This document shows, piece after piece, positions 21,601-32,347 of a DNA stretch of 64,000 nt; position 1 is the first letter of the stretch; every line of letters begins with the position of its first letter. Origin of the DNA: Fusarium oxysporum f. sp. lycopersici 4287. Taxonomy: Eukaryota; Ascomycota; Sordariomycetes; Hypocreales; Nectriaceae. The position numbers were made by a program, and so were the translations under genes. The stretch covers positions 1,504,687 to 1,568,686 of the forward strand of contig NC_030994.1 of assembly GCF_000149955.1 (NCBI RefSeq), given 5' to 3'. Under the pieces are notes generated by a model that was not told the origin of the DNA, did not search any database, and saw only the letters and a program-made list of their open reading frames with translations.

Positions 21601-23549
21601 GCCCTATTTAATCCCGAGATGAAGCATATTCGCGATCGCCTCTATGTTGGCCATCAGTTCCGACCGCCTTCGGAATATCCGATGCCGTTACAGAGCTTTT
21701 TCGAATGCAGAAGCCCCTCTCAGTGGACAATTAACGAGGATGATGAACTTCGAAATCTTGTCCGGGAATACTCTTACAATTGGTCCCTTATTGCCAGCAT
21801 GTTGGCACCCAAATCCCGCTTTACTTCGGGTGCTGAGAGACGGTCCCGTGGGAATGTTTCGAGANNNNNNNNNNNNNNNNNNNNNNNNNNNNNNNNNNNN
21901 NNNNNNNNNNNNNNNNNNNNNNNNNNNNNNNNNNNNNNNNNNNNNNNNNNNNNNNNNNNNNNNNNNNNNNNNNNNNNNNNNNNNNNNNNNNNNNNNNNNN
22001 NNNNNNNNNNNNNNNNNNNNNNNNNNNNNNNNNNNNNNNNNNNNNNNNNNNNNNNNNNNNNNNNNNNNNNNNNNNNNNNNNNNNNNNNNNNNNNNNNNNN
22101 NNNNNNNNNNNNNNNNNNNNNNNNNNNNNNNNNNNNNNNNNNNNNNNNNNNNNNNNNNNNNNNNNNNNNNNNNNNNNNNNNNNNNNNNNNNNCAACAGCA
22201 CACAGCTTCGCAGAATGCAGCCAATAAAAAGGGTTGATGATCCTGCATCACAACGCACCAACAAGACACCGAGAGAATACAGCATCTTGCGACATGAGCG
22301 AGACCAAGCCCTGGCAGAAAAGATGGCGCAGTATGCGTCAAGGCAAGAAGCTCAAAGACGAGTAAGTACTACACATCAGAACAGAAGTACAAAGCTGACA
22401 TCCTCTCAGGCTGCCTTGCAAGCCAGGGCTCAAGGTCAAGCTCAGATGGCTGGCACTCCTGGAGCTGCGCAGGTCGGTCAGAACTCAGCTCAAGCCGCTG
22501 CCGCCGCCGCCGCCGCCGTGGCAGCAGCCAATGGAATGAATGGTGTTGGCCGACTTAATGTACCTAATCAGCTTGCTGTTGCCGCCGCCGCCGCCGGCCA
22601 AGCTCGTCCTAGAATGCCCATGCAATCTCCTGCTGCCAATGGCATGGGGGGTGTTCCGTCTCAAATGGCTGGCGGGCTCGTTCCACCTAATCAGATGACG
22701 AGTGCGCAACAAGCCCAATTGCAGGCAATGCAGGGACAACACAACCGCATGCCCATGCCAAACCCTCAGCCTGACGTCAACTTGATGATGCGTGCCCAGC
22801 GCATCTCCGAACAACAACGTCTGGCACAGATGCAGCACGCTCAAGGCGGCCCTGGCACCCCTGGCCAAGGGGCGAACGGTTCCCAGCAGAGTCCCCCCTT
22901 GAACATGCGAAATGGTGTCAACAGCATCAACGGAGCCAATACAATGAACCAGCAGAACTTCATAAATAACGCCCAGGCTATGATGGCACAGTTCAACTCC
23001 GGTAATCTCGGCTCACCACAGGCCAATGGCCTTCATATGCCGGCTGGTCCTGCTGGCTCAATAGCCCCACGACCACAAGCACAGCTCCCCCCTAGCATTG
23101 CCGCTCAGCTTGTTCAGCTCGAGGCCCAGTTTCGTACTAAGAACCCGACCCTACCCCCTGATCAAATTCGCCAAATGGCAACAGAGCATCTGACACGCCT
23201 TATGATGGCTCAGCGCACTGCTATGAACTCTGCTGCTGGTACAGCGAACGGCCAAGGCGGACTTGCTGCGAGCATCGCCGCTACGACAAGCCCTCACCAA
23301 TACGCCGCGCTGCTTCGCCAACAACAACAGCAGCAGGCAAGTCAAGCGGCTGGTAGCCCTGGACAACAACACCAGCAGCTTCACCAGCAGCATCAACAAG
23401 CGAAACAACAGCAGCCTCAACAGCAGCCTCAACAGCAGCAACAAGGGCAAGGGCAAGGGCAAGCCCAGGCCCAAGCTCAGCAGCAGCAACAAGCTCAGCA
23501 ACAGCAACAGAGGCAGGCAAGCGGCAGTGCTACACCGTCAGCAGGCTAA
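18679..23549 (+). CDS. vid21: VID21/EAF1, NuA4 acetyltransferase scaffold (contains assembly gap)
   Basis: Exons 18679..18740, 18818..18970, 19062..22361 (with 328 N at 21865-22192) and 22410..23549. The model gives about 1551 aa if one missing base near 21846 is allowed. VID21/Eaf1 is the platform subunit of the NuA4 histone H4/H2A acetyltransferase. An HSA domain (PPSHWDVMLQEMKWMRTDF onward, near 697-750) binds actin/Arp4. A Myb/SANT domain starts near 957 (SQWTINEDDELRNLVREY) and is cut by the gap. The N-terminus up to about residue 600 is an acidic, low-complexity linker. The C-terminus is Ala/Gln/Met-rich and ends in long Gln-rich tracts. Intron 2 has a perfect TACTAAC branch site; intron 3 (22362-22409) is 48 nt and stop-free. 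Near the gap the frame breaks: shifting one base restores WECFER, expected in this SANT domain. Confidence 0.9.
21865..22192. other. Assembly gap (328 N)
   Basis: Unsequenced bases inside VID21 exon 3, just after the start of the SANT domain. Any protein sequence predicted across this run is not evidence. Confidence 1.
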
Positions 23550-24100
23550 TCGTACAAAACGGGCAAAATAAAATAAAGTTTCTTGTTTGGGTTCTAGAAC
23601 CACTGGTTTGGTTGGTGCATGGGAAGCGATGAATATTGGTGTTGATCTTGTCATGAAAAAAGCGTGCAGGCAAAAGAAGGGGCATCATTCTGGTTCTGGT
23701 TGTACAGTTGCTTACCCTTTTTATGTATGAGCAACGGATGGTTGGTATGGCATATTCGTGATGAGTTGGAGATCATCTGTAGATACATTTTATTAATTAT
23801 TCGAGGTGTGAAATAGGCGTATCATTACGCCAAGCCTCGAAGTCCTCGTCTGTTCAAGGCGATTTTTTTTTTAAAAAAAAAAAAAACACCACCCTCATGC
23901 AATTGCATTCACCATCTCGCGCATCCGCAAGTGACACGATGAATAGGAAATACGAGCACAAGATAGAATAAACATATCATTTATCTAACATCAATGCCAT
24001 GTCTATACTAATGAAACCCAACGCCGTTCATGCACATAAGATGATACAGCCCGCCTCGACGCGGGAATCTCATGAATATCCATCATTCACTATATCCCAC
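23550..24100. other. Convergent intergenic spacer, VID21 and NHX1
   Basis: Shared 3' flank of two convergent genes. Its main feature is a T10-A14 tract at 23863-23886. No coding sequence is seen. Confidence 0.6.
23863..23886. terminator. T10A14 tract between convergent genes
   Basis: Ten T followed directly by fourteen A form a self-complementary tract in the middle of the convergent spacer. Such poly(dA:dT) tracts exclude nucleosomes, and A/T-rich tracts are common around 3' ends. A role as a bidirectional end-formation region is inference. Confidence 0.4.
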
Positions 24101-26271
24101 TCAGCTTGGTCCACCGTGCCCGCCCCTAGAGCCATCACCTTGAAGCAGTAGCCTGGGCTTGATGAAGTCCTCGTCTAGATGGTGGAACACACTGGCAGGA
24201 TCCTCCGAGGACCAGAGCTGTCGGAGGGCATTGGTTGCTGTTATAGGTTGGCCACCGGGTGTCTCTGTCGTGGGAGTTGCATATGCACTGTCTACTCGAG
24301 ATGGAGGAGCGGTGCTAGCCCGTGGCAGTGGTGATCGTCGGGCTGGCGGAGGCAGGTCGGAGACGTCAATATCGCTACCAATGTCGGAATCATCGTTATG
24401 GCGAAGGAGATCAGATCGCTCCGGGATAGAGTTCTTTCGACTCTTGCTAACAGGGCGGCCACCAGTGTGCGGAGACGAGGCGCCTGAGACATAACTAGCA
24501 GACTGGCCAGCTTCGAGACTGCCAAGGGCGACGCTGCCATTCCGGCGAGGATTATATCCGATCCCTGTTCCTGAACGCTTGACCTGAAGGCCTCCGCCAA
24601 AGGTCTCGATATCGAACTCATCGTCGCTGTCGACTTCTTCAACAACGCCAGTCCGAATACCCAGGATCTCAAGCATTCGAGCAGTCGTACCACCAAAAAT
24701 GATGACAGTAAGCACGACAACAACCAGAACAGTAGCTCTAAGTGCGGGCGCGTTGTCGCCAGTGAGCAAAGCAGCAAGCGCCACGCCGACAGCTCCACGG
24801 AGGCCAGCCCAGTAGAGCATGGCCTGGTAGTTGTAGGGCAGCTCATCGCCAACCTCTTGACCGCGTCTGCTGGCGCGATATCGAATGAACCAGTTAATAG
24901 CCTTGGACAAAGGGAATACAGCGACCCATCTGGCAGCACAGACAGCCAGAATAGTGACAATGATGAGAGGCGGCTGGAATGAAAGGTTGTTGTCTGTGAA
25001 CAAAGCCAGCCCCAGGTAAATGAATATGAAGTTCTCAGACAACTGCGATAAGATTTGAAAGATGAACTTGGTGGTGAGTTGAGTTCGGCGTGACATGTTG
25101 AAATAGGCATAGTGCTTAAGTGTAATACCGCAGAAAAGCAGCGACACAATACCTGCATGGAAATTAGAATGTGTGTAGCACAAGCCAAGACTGGAGTAAC
25201 GTACCAGACATATGAAGGCCGTGAGAGAAGAAGTAAGTGGCGTAGGCGATCAAGACAATCAAACAACTCTCAATCTTGGGAATACGGCGAAGGTAGGTAA
25301 ACTTAAGCAGCAAAGCAGTGCCCACGCCAACAATGAAGCCAATAAACATGCTGCAGAAGAAGACGAGCAAAAAGATTCCTGTACCTTCGAAGAAGCTGAC
25401 GATGCCAAGATTAGCAGCCTCGCCCTTCTTGTACTTCTGCGCAGTTTCGAAAATGACAATGGCAATAGCATCATTGAGAATCGACTCTCCAAATATGATG
25501 GTATACAGCTTGGGGTCAACCTTGTAGGTGTTGAAGATTGCGAGAATAGTGACAGGGTCAGTAGCGGAGAGAGTTGCGCCCACGGAAATCGCATCGACAA
25601 AGGTCATGCCCAGCGATCCGGGGAGGAGTGTAAAGATGTACAGGATCAAGCCAATGACGACAGCCGACAGAAAGGTTCCAGCAAAGGCAAAGGTCAAGAT
25701 GGTACCAATGTTGCGGAAGAAGTTGGCCTGATGTAGCTCATAACCCGAGGATAGAATAATAGGTGGCAGAAGAAGGTTAAAGAAGATTTGGTAGTCGAAA
25801 CTGATCATGTTGCGAATAGAGTCGCCAGAAGCTATCATCAAGACAAGCCCAACAACCATTCCTGCAAGGAGAAGACATGTAAGCCATTGATCCCCGGTAG
25901 TTGATTTCAGGGAGCGCACCAGCAAAGATGGATATAACCGTTTCATGTATAGCAGTGACCTTCTTCATCTGCAGCATATAGCTTGTGAAGAAAGCAATAA
26001 TGAGCAGCATAATCGAGATGAAGAGCGCCCATGCCGCGAACAATTCCTTCTGAGCAGAGTCACCCTCTGGAGGTCATCGTCAGTATTTCTTGTGGTGAAT
26101 TGTCTCTTTTCGAATGGGAAAACGCACCCTCAGGATCGCTCTCTTCATCGGTCGCTCGCTCTATGTTCGATTCGTCAGTCTCACGTTGCGGAATTAGAGT
26201 CGGGCTCCATAGGTGATGAATAGCGTACTAAGGAGCTGGAAGCCCATTCCAACGAATCTTGCGGAAGCCAT
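24101..26271 (-). CDS. nhx1: Endosomal/vacuolar Na+(K+)/H+ exchanger, NHX1 family
   Basis: Five exons, complement(24101..25152, 25205..25861, 25920..26066, 26128..26160, 26229..26271), with introns of 52, 58, 61 and 68 nt. The product is 643 aa and all phases close. It is a CPA1-type exchanger that moves luminal H+ for cytosolic Na+/K+ and sets late-endosome/vacuole pH. There are about 11-12 hydrophobic segments. Family motifs are FFNLLLPPIIL (amiloride-binding-like segment), SATDPVT and FGESILNDA, with the essential Asn-Asp pair, and later AGLRGAVGVALAALL. A cytosolic tail of about 180 residues, rich in Ser and Asp, follows the last membrane segment. The two tiny 5' exons (43 and 33 nt) are the least certain part. 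They were chosen because a stop follows ATG-26271 within 26 codons unless the donor GTACGC is used, and because they lead in frame into the conserved QKELFAAWALFI. Confidence 0.92.
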
Positions 26272-27385
26272 TGTATTTGCGACGTCTCCGTCTCTGTCTC
26301 TTTGCGATAATTTAAAGCTGTCGCGATCGTCCAGATCAAGTGGGAAACCCTTTGCGCGAGCCTCGTAAGCTGCAGCACTGGAACATTCGCAAGGGAGCGC
26401 GAGTATCGAGAGGAAGCGGTATTGGGACCGCAGGACGAATTACTGTAGATGTTGTTGTTGCTGCTGCTGACGACGTCGACACGAAAGAAGAGTCCAGGCA
26501 GCGAAATAGCGAATGTTGGAGGGAACAAGTTGGCGTGCCCTGGTCTGGGTATGCGATAGGAAGCTAGAGGGATACTACCTAAGGTTAAGGTAAGGTAAGG
26601 TAATGGAACTATGCTAAGTGCAAGGTGGGCCGAGCAGCCAAGATAGGTACACCAGATGAAAGGCGACAGCTTTCAAAAGATCAAGACTCTGATTGGCTCA
26701 TCTTTGATGCAAAGGATATTACCTACCAATCCGAGTTGTCGTTCACGTCTAGACAAGCTGACTGATAGGAAGTCAACTGTAAATACTGTTTTCCCAGATA
26801 AATTCTATTAGCACTGAAGAGAAAGATGACGTAAGATCATTCTACCATGAAGTTGTCATGATATGCCTTGTCTCCTGTATGTAGTATAACCCATCATGCT
26901 AGGTAATACCAACCTCGGGACTTGAAACAAAGAAACAAGCAAACATATCCAAACTCGGGGTCTAGTTTGCTTTCAACTCGTACAGCATTGGACCCCATGT
27001 AAAGTAGGTTGTTTTGCTAACCAACCATCGCTGGCTTCGTGGTCTACCTAATCGAAAAACTCGCAGTCCTTGATTATCAGTTCCATCGATTGCATCCATG
27101 GACGCTAGCGGGGCCGTTGGTGGGGGACAGGGTCTCCTGTTGAGGCTCTTCAGCAGGTCCATCCACTAATCATACTGAAATTTAGCCCCTGGAGGGGCCG
27201 GGGACGACCCCGGAGCGTATGCACTTAGCTATTTGAACCCCGTATTCGAAAGCCTTCACTTCCACTGGAAGCTGTCAACTTCACAACCTAAGTTAGCTGA
27301 ACAACTCCGCCGTCGCGTCTACGACGTACATTGAAAATTACAACGTCGATCACGCGCATAATCTGTAGGAGCACTCGCGATCACG
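26272..27385. other. Divergent intergenic region NHX1-ARFRP1
   Basis: This 1.1-kb shared promoter region contains an AAGGT tandem repeat (about 26580-26602) and two adjacent perfect hairpins (27186-27213, listed separately). No gene is supported; a 66-codon frame at 26962-27162 has no recognisable features. Confidence 0.55.
27186..27213. repeat. Two abutting GC-rich hairpins
   Basis: CCCC-TGGA-GGGG (27186-27197) is followed without spacing by CCGGGG-ACGA-CCCCGG (27198-27213). Both are perfect stems with 4-nt loops, 173 bp upstream of the ARFRP1 ATG. They may lie in its promoter or leader. They are not followed by a T-run, so a Rho-independent-like role makes no sense here. Confidence 0.7.
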
Positions 27386-28084
27386 ATGTATCACCTCGCC
27401 AAAGGCATTTACCTCTATGCGACCAGCAAAGAAGGTACTTTCAACACCTCGTGATTTCTTCCCTTGAACGCTAACCTCGCTATCTTGCTAGAATACTCTG
27501 TAATTCTTCTAGGTCTTGACAATGCCGGCAAAACCACCTTTCACGAACAAGTCAAGTCCATGTTCCTACCAAATAGACCCGACCCGAAGCTCAAGACAGT
27601 ACCCACCGTAGGCCAGAACGTTTCGACGATACCCCTACAAGACATGTACCTCAAGCTTTGGGACGTAGGCGGTCAGCACTCGCTCCGAAAGCTCTGGGAG
27701 AGTTACTATGCAAGCTGCCATGCTATAGTCTTCATCATCGACAGCACAGATATTGGCGACGGAAACATTGAGCATGACGAGAACGTTGGCAGACTGGAGG
27801 AGTGTCGGCTAGTCCTCGAGGACGTCCTACAACACTCTGAAACTGAAGGGGTACCACTTCTAATTCTAGCAAACAAACAGGATCGCGAGGATTGCGTCGA
27901 GACAATACGCATCAAGGAGGGTCTAGTAAAGAAGGTTATGGAGGGAGACAAGGGCTCCGCTGTCCGCGACTCTCGTGTGCTGGCCATGAGTGCTCTTACT
28001 GGCGACGGGGTCCGAGAAGCTATCGAGTGGGTAAGGACAAGAGTACAATGGAACAAAGAGTCTCGACCGCCTGTGATGCGGTAG
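27386..28084 (+). CDS. arl3: ARF-related GTPase ARFRP1/Arl3
   Basis: Exons 27386..27434 and 27492..28084, 57-nt intron, 213 aa. It is a small ARF-family GTPase of the trans-Golgi that recruits Arl1 and golgins. The P-loop GLDNAGKTT is at 24-32, switch II WDVGGQ near 78 and the base-specificity motif NKQD near 140. The N-terminus MYHLAKGIY has no Gly2, so it cannot be N-myristoylated. This matches Arl3/ARFRP1, which is N-acetylated and bound by Sys1. The start was chosen because only exon 1 supplies this N-terminal helix; the internal frame alone would begin just before the P-loop. An insertion after switch II (DGNIEHDENVGR) is also typical of this family. Confidence 0.9.
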
Positions 28085-28302
28085 TTTCTAACATGAGTGG
28101 CCTTTATGTGCGATCACTAGAGCTTATGAGCTACGACAGTACCTGGGTTGGCGTATGTATCGGAGTTTGTATGGAGCATCAGTAAATCACTGCATAGCCT
28201 TGAAGCACGGGAAACACTGGGCGAACATTTTGCGGGGTATCATGGTTTCTATTTTCCTCTGGGTTTATTGCTTTTCTTGGTATTAAGTTGCAGATGTTAG
28301 CC

Positions 28303-29238
28303 TCACCTGTCATTCTCGGCTGTCAACTCAGCCATGAGCCCTCCTTTGTCCCTTCGCTTTGCGTCCTCAGCCAGCTTACTATCCACTAGGTCAGATAGCT
28401 CCTTAGATCGGTTGAGTGCTCCTTGAGCACACTGGATGAAGAGTGGTGCGTCAAGAGAAGTTCCTCCCAGTTTGGCAATCTGACAAATCTCGCCATGCTT
28501 GTTGAGACTGTATGTGCAGTGAGAAACTCGCAGTTGCTCCTCAAGCCAGTTGGTATCAACGAGGACTTGGCTTCCATCTTCGCCAAAGAAGCTGAAGGTG
28601 ACACAGAAAGGGGAGTGTAGCCAGCTTAGAGGCACGGGCTCTCGCTCAGCAGGTGTGTAGATGGTGAGGTTTTCTCCCTCAATGCTGGAATCAGGCTTGC
28701 GGAAATGTCGAAGAGCTGCAACAACTGCTAAACAAGCCGCGTCTGTGAGGTTTCCGTCATGCGTGAGGACGTGAAGATCGACTCTGATAGACCAACATTT
28801 CTGGCCGGCGATGAGGCATAGTGACTCGGTGTCTAGCGCACCAGATCTTCTGATTGTTTTCTCGAGAAGCCTGGAGAGAAGAACCTCCTCGAGCGAAGGG
28901 CGGTTGACCTCATACGAAGGGGCAACCATGGGACTGAGTTCTGATGTGATTGTGAAAACTCCGTCAAAGGGACGGTCTGAGTATGGCACGGTGACTTCTG
29001 CTGAGACTTTTGCTAGAACTCTGAGAGTTTTATTAGCAAGAACTATATATCACTAAGATATAATAGTGAAATACCTTGTTTTTCCATACTTGACTTCCGC
29101 AACTCCATATTCATCTCCAAAGGTGAGTTCAAGAGGTCGAAACTCGTCGAATTTGCGCCCGTCTAATCGCAAACCTTCATCGAGAGCTTGGGTGACAAAA
29201 GTCCTCTCAGGAAGAGAAGGTTCAGCTTCACGAGGCAT
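28303..29238 (-). CDS. rrp45: Exosome core ring subunit RRP45 (EXOSC9)
   Basis: Exons complement(28303..29020, 29075..29238), 54-nt intron, 293 aa. It is an RNase PH-fold subunit of the eukaryotic exosome ring, catalytically inactive by family, used in 3'-5' rRNA processing and mRNA decay in nucleus and cytoplasm. The conserved N-terminus reads GLRLDGRKFDEFRPLELTFG, and YGKTRVLAKVSAEVTVPYSDRP spans the splice junction. Later motifs are SLCLIAGQKCWSIRVDLHVL and GNLTDAACLAVVAAL. Its length is near yeast Rrp45, and there is no long C-terminal extension as in human PM/Scl-75. It sits head to head with CWC15, 225 bp between start codons. Confidence 0.92.
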
Positions 29239-29463
29239 GATTGACTATTATTTTTGTGTGAATATTTCGTGACAGGAAATGCTGTGTTTATAAACTGCCA
29301 AAGCGTAACAGACAGAGAGAAACATTGAAGAAATTCTGCCAGGCGGTGAGGCGCCATGTACGGTAGGCCTGCTTCTCATGTACGCCTCGCGTCGGCAATG
29401 TTCAAGACTTCTTATTGACATTGAAACACCATTTTTTCAAGAATTTATTGAGGAACTATCGCC
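29239..29463. promoter_or_regulatory. Short bidirectional promoter RRP45/CWC15
   Basis: Only 225 bp separates the two divergent start codons, so both promoters and both 5' UTRs must fit here. No TATA-like box is obvious. Both products act in RNA processing, which makes co-expression plausible but unproven. Confidence 0.6.
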
Positions 29464-30399
29464 ATGACTACTGCGCATAGACCTACGTTCGATCCGGTCC
29501 GTATTCTCCCTTCTATTTCTTCAGCGCATACTGACTTTTACAGGCCCGTGGCAAAGAAGCCCTCCGAGGTCCAGCCTACCATCAACGCCTTCTCCCAGCC
29601 CACACCCAACTCAAATATCGTCAAGCCGGTCAAGGCGGCGATGCTGACGAACCCACGCGCGATCTCGCTGCCGAGCTTCTCGCTGCTGAAGCCGCCCATT
29701 TCACCAAGAAGAACGGCGCCCCTGCCCTCATTGACGATGCCGACGAGGACGACGAAACCAGCGTGTCCAATGGCGCGAAGCGAGCGCTTCCAAGCGCTGA
29801 AGGTGAGGGGGAAGATCTAGAGGCGAAGAGACGGCGGATACTAGCAGAAACAAGAGCTATCGATGCCGACGATAGCGAAGAGGACGACGACGATGACAGT
29901 GAAGACGACGAGGATAGCGATGATGACTCTGATGCAGAGCTGCAGAGAGAGTTGGACCGTGTACGAAGAGAGCGAGAGGAGAGAAAGAAGAAAGAGGTAA
30001 GTCTGATCGGTTCTTAGATGCAGATAATGGTTTGCTGATACACATCACAGGAGGCCGAGCGACTCAAAGAAGAGGAAGAGGCCCGAGAACGAGATATTGC
30101 CCTAGGAAATCCTCTTCTCAACAAGCAAGATTTCAATATGAAGCGCCGCTGGGACGATGACGTGGTATTCAAGAACCAGGCACGTGGCACAGAAGACAAG
30201 GGCAAGAAAAAGGAGTTCGTAAACGTAAGTCTTGTGATTCTTCCGTTTGCAAAGCATTCTCTGCCAGCGACTCAGTTCTATATGCATTTTCCCCCCCTTT
30301 TTCTTCAAAGATGAAAAGACATCATTCGCTAACCCAGACCTTTAGGATCTCCTCCGTTCCGACTTTCATAGGCGCTTCATGAGCAAGTACGTTAGATAA
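29464..30399 (+). CDS. cwc15: Spliceosome component CWC15 (Cwf15/AD-002)
   Basis: Four exons, 29464..29496, 29544..29996, 30051..30224 and 30346..30399, all in phase 0; 237 aa. The protein belongs to the Prp19/NTC-associated core of the spliceosome. The N-terminal signature MTTAHRPTFDP joins ARGKEALRGPAYHQRLLPAH across intron 1. A long Asp/Glu/Ser acidic tract lies near 115-140, then a charged helix of RERE/KEEEE type. The conserved C-terminus is NDLLRSDFHRRFMSKYVR. The last exon has only 18 codons including the stop and was identified from that signature. Its stop lies 51 bp from the stop of the convergent xylulokinase gene. Confidence 0.95.
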
Positions 30400-30450
30400 T
30401 GACATAGACAAACTCCTCCATTTTAGACATTAGATACCCTGAATTTTAAA

Positions 30451-32347
30451 TCAAGCACTCTCCTGCGACCGTCTTCGTCCGTCCTTTGACTCCAAAGCCT
30501 GCTCGGTGAGGATCTTGTTCTCCAGACCTTCGAAGGCTCCGAGAACGTTGCCGTACTTCTGATAGGTTCCCTCGCGGTAACCGTCGTCAATGCGTTGGAT
30601 GTTACCCTCCTCAGTCCATCGCTTACCAATGAGCTCGTCGAATGTCTCGTTTGGCTGGCGCTCGAGAGCCCAGAGAGCCTTGTAGGCTCCGCCAAGGGCG
30701 CAGGCATTACCGCCAACGTCGAGCTTGTAAACACCGTCGCTGCCGCCGAGGACCTCGCCAATGACGCGGGCGATGGCTGGGTTCAGAGAGCCACCTCCAA
30801 CGAGGTAGATACGACGGGGCTGAGCTGGTAGGCCGGGTCGAGTGCTCTCAACAAGGTTCTGAGAGCGCAGACGCATAGACAGGGCCTGAGACTCAACAAT
30901 CACTCGAGCATCAGTCTCCTTGTCCCATCCTCCCTTGACTTCCTGAAGGTCAGAGCCATCTGGCTCGCATGTGTATCGCCAAGTGCCTGCACGGATGTTG
31001 GGTACCACTTCGGTAAGGTAGAAGTATAGACCAAGCATGCGCCTATCGTCCTCCTTGGCAGCGCCCAGAGCAGGAGTGTTCTCGATGGCCTTATTGAAGT
31101 TCTCCCAGCCGGTAGGGCCGTTCTCAGGCTTGGGAAGTTGGTCTCGCACTCGCTCACGTGCTAGGCCTCCATTCTTGTAGCACAACATAAACATGTAGTG
31201 GCCATCGGTTGTGGGGTGGTTGAAGAAGTGGTAAGCGCCATCAGGCTTGTACTTTGGTGTGTTCATAAGGAATGTCGTCGAAGTACCGAGAGAGACGATG
31301 GCGTCGAGAGGTCGAAGGGGAAGGGCGAGAATGGTTCCGGGGTTATCGCCGGTGAATGGTGTGATCTGGCAGTCAGGGTGGAAGCCGTGACGGTCCACGA
31401 AATAGGGAGAGATAGAGCCCAAAACAGCAGCGCCATCGAGGCAAGGCTCACCCAGTTTCTTTCGTAGGTTGAGGGCATCACGCTTGCTTCCAGCAGCAAG
31501 CTCGAGAAGAGGTTCGCTGTATGTTTGGCGGGACATGTCCCAGAGGTTCATACCACAGACATCGCTGACATCCATGGGGGCGATGGCGCCGAGGAAGACG
31601 GATGCCAGCCATGACGAGACGAGGGAAATGTGAGCCGTCTTGGCGTACATGTCTGGGAGGTCCTTCTTAAGGCGCATAATCTGGGTTCCAGTAAATCGCT
31701 GGTAGACTTGTTAATACTGGTTTTCTCTGGCTATTTAGGAATATCAACTTACATGGTGAGCACCGCTGCCTGTCACCTCAGCAAGCTTCTGGCGACCGCC
31801 AAGAGCAGCATCAAAAGCGTCACATTCAGCCTGAGTGCTCTGATCCTGCCAATTGGGCGACCATTGGTGCGAAAGGGCCTGTGGTAGCTGAACAACCAGA
31901 GGGAGACGAGGATCAAGATGGTGAAGAATCTCGTAGGCATTGCCATTCCAGTAGACACTGCCATGCTGCTGACAAGAGCCGCTGATACCGCGAATATGAG
32001 ATAGAGGAACAGGCATAGACTCGGCCAATCGGTCCAGGACGAGATCTACAGACTCGAGCCACATGGCAACGGGCGCATAGACCTCGCCTGTCTCCTCGTA
32101 GACATGGACACCTTTCTTGATGCCATATTTGTGGCCAAAGTCCTTGTCGAAGTCGACCTTGGCTTCACCTTTGACCTTGAGGTCTGAGTCGACAACCAGA
32201 GCTGGATATGGGTTAGCAAATTGTGCCGGCAGCTGAGAATCTGGCTTACGTGCCTTTGAGCTGTTGAGTCGACAGATCGAAGCCGAGGTATAGTGGCTTA
32301 AAGTCCGAGGACTGATCTGGGGAGTTGGATCGAGCAAGGAACGGCAT
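30451..32347 (-). CDS. xks1: D-xylulose kinase (xylulokinase)
   Basis: Exons complement(30451..31698, 31753..32201, 32254..32347); 596 aa. It phosphorylates D-xylulose to D-xylulose-5-phosphate, the last step feeding D-xylose and L-arabinose into the pentose phosphate pathway. FGGY fold: N-terminal YLGFDLSTQQLKA, ISGSCQQHGSVYW near 130, GSGAHHRFTGTQI across intron 2, then FTGDNPGTILALPL, SLGTSTTF and LVGGGSLNPAIARV in the second domain. Intron 1 is only in frame if the donor is GC (CAAAG|GCACGT), joined to CCAG|CTCTGG. The nearby GTAAG four bases downstream would break the frame. In filamentous fungi this gene is usually under XlnR/Xlr1, but I saw no GGCTAA cluster close to the start. Confidence 0.93.

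Noticed and set aside
21644..22341. ORFs crossing the N run on both strands
   Set aside because: Frames through unsequenced bases are artefacts; only the VID21 frame has domain support.
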